NCBI RefSeq assembly: GCF_000819565.1
Contig: NZ_CP004393.1
Location: forward strand, 1,240,001 to 1,304,000
Reading direction: 5' to 3'
Source of the DNA: Celeribacter indicus
GTDB taxonomy: Bacteria > Pseudomonadota > Alphaproteobacteria > Rhodobacterales > Rhodobacteraceae
DNA length: 64,000 nucleotides
Part shown: in pieces, positions 61,475 to 64,000 of the stretch
How positions within the stretch are numbered: the stretch's first letter is position 1
Layout: every line of letters begins with the position of its first letter
The notes under the pieces: model-generated
The model's input: only the letters and a program-made list of their open reading frames with translations
Database searches by the model: none
Told to the model about the DNA's origin: nothing
Made by a program: the position numbers and the translations under genes

Positions 61475-61930
61475 TCACGCCGAGACCAGTTTCAGGACGT
61501 CCTCCGAGGTGCTGACGCAGCCGAAGACGCCGCCCTGCATCTGGATCATGCGCAGCGCGGCCTCGTGGTTGGCGCGATCGGTCGCGCCGCAGCAATCTTC
61601 CAGCAGGACACATTCGAAGCCACGGTCGTTGGCTTCGCGCATCGTGGTATGGACACAGACATCCGTGGTGATCCCGGCCAGCATCAGGTTCTCGACACCG
61701 CGGGTCCGCAGGATAAGTTCGAGATCGGTGGCGTAGAAGCTGCCCTTGCCGGGTTTGTCGATGACCACCTCCCCCGGCAGGGGAGTCAGTTCGCCGATGA
61801 TTTCCCAGCCCGGTTCGCCACGGACGAAACCGCCGCAAAAGGCGCCGGATTTTCGTTGCGTGTCTCGACGGTTGTCTCGTCGGGTGTTTTCGCGCAGGGT
61901 CGGCAGAGAGGGGTCGGTTTGGAGGTTCGT
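61475..61930 (-). pseudogene. Isochorismatase-like cysteine hydrolase, 5'-truncated
   Basis: The C-terminal ~110 residues are clear isochorismatase-fold sequence: [20 protein letters not shown], then [20 protein letters not shown] (Lys of the triad) and [20 protein letters not shown] (catalytic Cys in TDVCV). The N-terminal half with the first catalytic Asp is absent. Upstream the frame becomes Arg/Asn-rich and runs into the start of the manC-like gene. A GTG at 61768 could give ~97 residues, but the enzyme would lack an active-site residue. Confidence 0.78.
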
Positions 61931-61932
61931 AC

Positions 61933-63375
61933 ATGCTTTATCCGGTCATTCTCTGCGGCGGGTCCGGGACGCGGCTCTGGCCGTTGTCGCGCAGGAGTTA
62001 TCCGAAACAATTCGTTCCCCTCGTCGGCGAGGAGACCCTGTTCCAGGCCTCGGCGAAGCGGCTTTCGGGGTCGGAAACGCCCGGTTTCGCCGCGCCCGTC
62101 GTGCTGACCGCGTCCGATTTCCGCTTCATCGTCACCGAACAGCTCCAGGCGATCGGCATCGACCCCGGCGCGATCCTCATCGAGCCGGAGGGGCGAAACA
62201 CCGCGCCCGCCGTGCTTGCCGCCACGCTCCATCTCCATGCGCAGGATCCCGAGGCGATCCTGCTCGTCGCGCCGTCGGACCATGTCGTGCCGGACCGGGA
62301 GGCCTTCCATGCCGCGATTTCCCGCGGGCTCGAGGCGGTCGCGGAAGGCAAGCTCGTGACCTTCGGGATCACGCCCGGCCATGCCGAAACCGGCTATGGC
62401 TATCTCGAACTGGCGGCGCGGCCCGACGGGTCGGGCGGGGCCATCGACCTTGCGCAATTCGTCGAGAAACCGGATCTCGCCGCCGCCGAACAGATGCTCG
62501 CGGCGGGGAATTTCCTGTGGAATGCCGGGATCTTCCTGTTCCGGGCCGCCGATATCCTCGCGGCCTTCCGCAGCCATGCGCCCGACCTGCTCGCGCCGGT
62601 CGAGGCCGCGGTCGGGGAGGCGGAGGCCGATCTCGGCTTCCTGCGGCTCGCGCCGGGGCCGTGGAGCGAGGCGCGGGACATCTCCCTCGATTACGCGGTG
62701 ATGGAGCGGGCCGACAATCTCGCCGTCGTGCCCTTCGACGGGGGCTGGTCCGATCTCGGGGGCTGGGACGCGGTGTGGCGTGCGGCGGGGCCGGACGCGG
62801 CGGGGGTCGTGACCGCGGGGGAGGCGGTGGCGATCGACTGCGCCGATACCTTGTTGCGGTCCGACAGCGAAAGGCTGGAGATCGTCGGGATCGGGCTCCG
62901 CAACGTGATGGCGATCGCGATGAACGACGCGGTGCTCGTCGCCGACATGAGCCGGGCGCAGGACGTGAAACAGGCGGTGAGCGCGCTCAAGGCGAAGGGC
63001 AGCCTCCAGGCGACCCATTTCCCGAAGGACCACCGCCCCTGGGGCTGGTTCGAGAGCCTCGTCGTGGGATCGCGCTTCCAGGTGAAGCGCATCCATGTCC
63101 ATCCCGGCGCCTCGCTCAGCCTCCAGAGCCATTTCCACCGATCCGAACACTGGATCGTGGTGTCCGGCACGGCGCGGGTGACGGTCGATGACGAGGTGCG
63201 GCTCGTGACGGAGAACCAGTCGGTCTACGTGCCCCTGGGCGCGGTGCACCGGATGGAAAATCCGGGCAAGGTGCCGATGGTGCTGATCGAGGTGCAGACG
63301 GGGTCCTATGTGGGGGAGGACGACATCATCCGCTATCAGGATGTCTATGCCCGCGGACAGGGGGCAAAGGGCTGA
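61933..63375 (+). CDS. manC: Mannose-1-phosphate guanylyltransferase / mannose-6-phosphate isomerase
   Basis: A 480-residue bifunctional enzyme making GDP-mannose for surface polysaccharides. The N-terminal transferase domain starts [20 protein letters not shown] with SYPKQFVPL (nucleotide loop). [19 protein letters not shown] and [14 protein letters not shown] follow. The C-terminal cupin isomerase domain (~345-470) has RPWGWFESL and [20 protein letters not shown] (metal ligands). A GGAGG site precedes the ATG. This is the CpsB/AlgA type with both domains intact. Confidence 0.94.
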   Translation: MLYPVILCGGSGTRLWPLSRRSYPKQFVPLVGEETLFQASAKRLSGSETPGFAAPVVLTASDFRFIVTEQLQAIGIDPGAILIEPEGRNTAPAVLAATLHLHAQDPEAILLVAPSDHVVPDREAFHAAISRGLEAVAEGKLVTFGITPGHAETGYGYLELAARPDGSGGAIDLAQFVEKPDLAAAEQMLAAGNFLWNAGIFLFRAADILAAFRSHAPDLLAPVEAAVGEAEADLGFLRLAPGPWSEARDISLDYAVMERADNLAVVPFDGGWSDLGGWDAVWRAAGPDAAGVVTAGEAVAIDCADTLLRSDSERLEIVGIGLRNVMAIAMNDAVLVADMSRAQDVKQAVSALKAKGSLQATHFPKDHRPWGWFESLVVGSRFQVKRIHVHPGASLSLQSHFHRSEHWIVVSGTARVTVDDEVRLVTENQSVYVPLGAVHRMENPGKVPMVLIEVQTGSYVGEDDIIRYQDVYARGQGAKG

Positions 63376-63656
63376 TCGCCGGGAAGCCGAGCTTGCGACA
63401 GTGATCTTTCCTCCACGCCAGCGGGGGCTCGATCCTGTCGTGGAGGGAGCGCCTGCGGTCCGCGCCGGATCCGAAGGCGGATCCTTCCGCCTGGCGCAGC
63501 GCAGGGCGGCTCGGGCGGAATGGGCGAAACAGGCGTCTCAAGGCGACGGATGACCGCGGCGGCTGCGTTTGCAGCGCGTCGATCCGTCGGATCCTTCCGC
63601 CTGACGCGGGAAGGGGCACGCGATGCATTGCGGCGTGGCCCCCCGGTGGAGGGCCC
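63376..63656. repeat. Intergenic region with a 16-bp direct repeat
   Basis: CGGATCCTTCCGCCTG occurs at 63478-63493 and 63588-63603. The first copy is joined to GGCGGATCCTTCCGCC, which can fold back on itself. No gene is seen in the ~280 bp. The repeats may be part of an intergenic repeat family or terminators for the convergent genes. Confidence 0.45.

Positions 63657-64000
<344 letters not shown>

Overview
The window reads as a GC-rich alphaproteobacterial chromosome of the Rhodobacterales (Rhodobacteraceae/Roseobacteraceae) type. The evidence is by eye: very high GC with strong third-position G/C, a nitrogen-type PTS enzyme I with a GAF domain, a DUF6280-like small protein, a DUF1178 protein, a BKACE enzyme, a lysine/ornithine decarboxylase next to an Lrp regulator, and a small 'CTTTGCTGCAAAAATACTC' repeat between genes.

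Region 1 (1-44.6 kb) is ordinary chromosome. It holds the end of an FAD-linked oxidase; mtnP-apt (methylthioadenosine and adenine salvage); pabB-pabC (p-aminobenzoate); a SulP transporter; a flavin reductase; GNAT and EcsC proteins; ptsP; lysC; an SDR; waaA (Kdo transferase); a di-haem cytochrome c peroxidase with an FNR-like box; an arsenic block (arsR divergent from acr3-arsC); tRNA-Cys; a PCMT-like protein; a TolC-type outer-membrane channel; a PopZ-like disordered protein; cobQ; efp; a ygfZ-BKACE-fructosamine kinase run; a glycosyltransferase whose 3' end is antisense to an MsbA-like ABC exporter gene; two aminotransferases; valS; an Lrp regulator divergent from a basic amino-acid decarboxylase; a DUF2235 hydrolase; metF divergent from metR; suhB; a Flp-like small protein; and a rhomboid protease.

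Region 2 (44.6-61.05 kb) is an integrated element in a tRNA-Leu(TAA) gene. The last 54 bp of the tRNA (44648-44701) recur exactly at 60996-61049. An inward-pointing tyrosine integrase lies beside the left end. Behind it is a decayed prophage: a tape-measure gene that has lost its 5' part and is split by a 1401-bp IS256-family element with a 9-bp target duplication, then tail, tail-collar and receptor-binding-type genes, a membrane-anchored GH24 endolysin, and overlapping Rz/Rz1 spanins. No head, packaging, replication or repressor genes are present. The right part carries non-phage cargo: a DUF805 protein with a small acidic membrane protein, an IS5-type transposase remnant, an Fsr-like MFS transporter with a divergent AraC regulator, and a low-GC GT39-type membrane glycosyltransferase.

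Region 3 (61.05-64 kb) returns to chromosome: a 5'-truncated isochorismatase-like gene, a mannose-1-phosphate guanylyltransferase/isomerase, and the C-terminal end of an acetyl-CoA hydrolase/CoA-transferase cut by the window edge.

No CRISPR array, rRNA or replication origin was seen. The most interesting items are the tRNA-Leu element and its internal history, the exporter/glycosyltransferase antisense overlap, several unassigned palindromes, and a dispersed short repeat.
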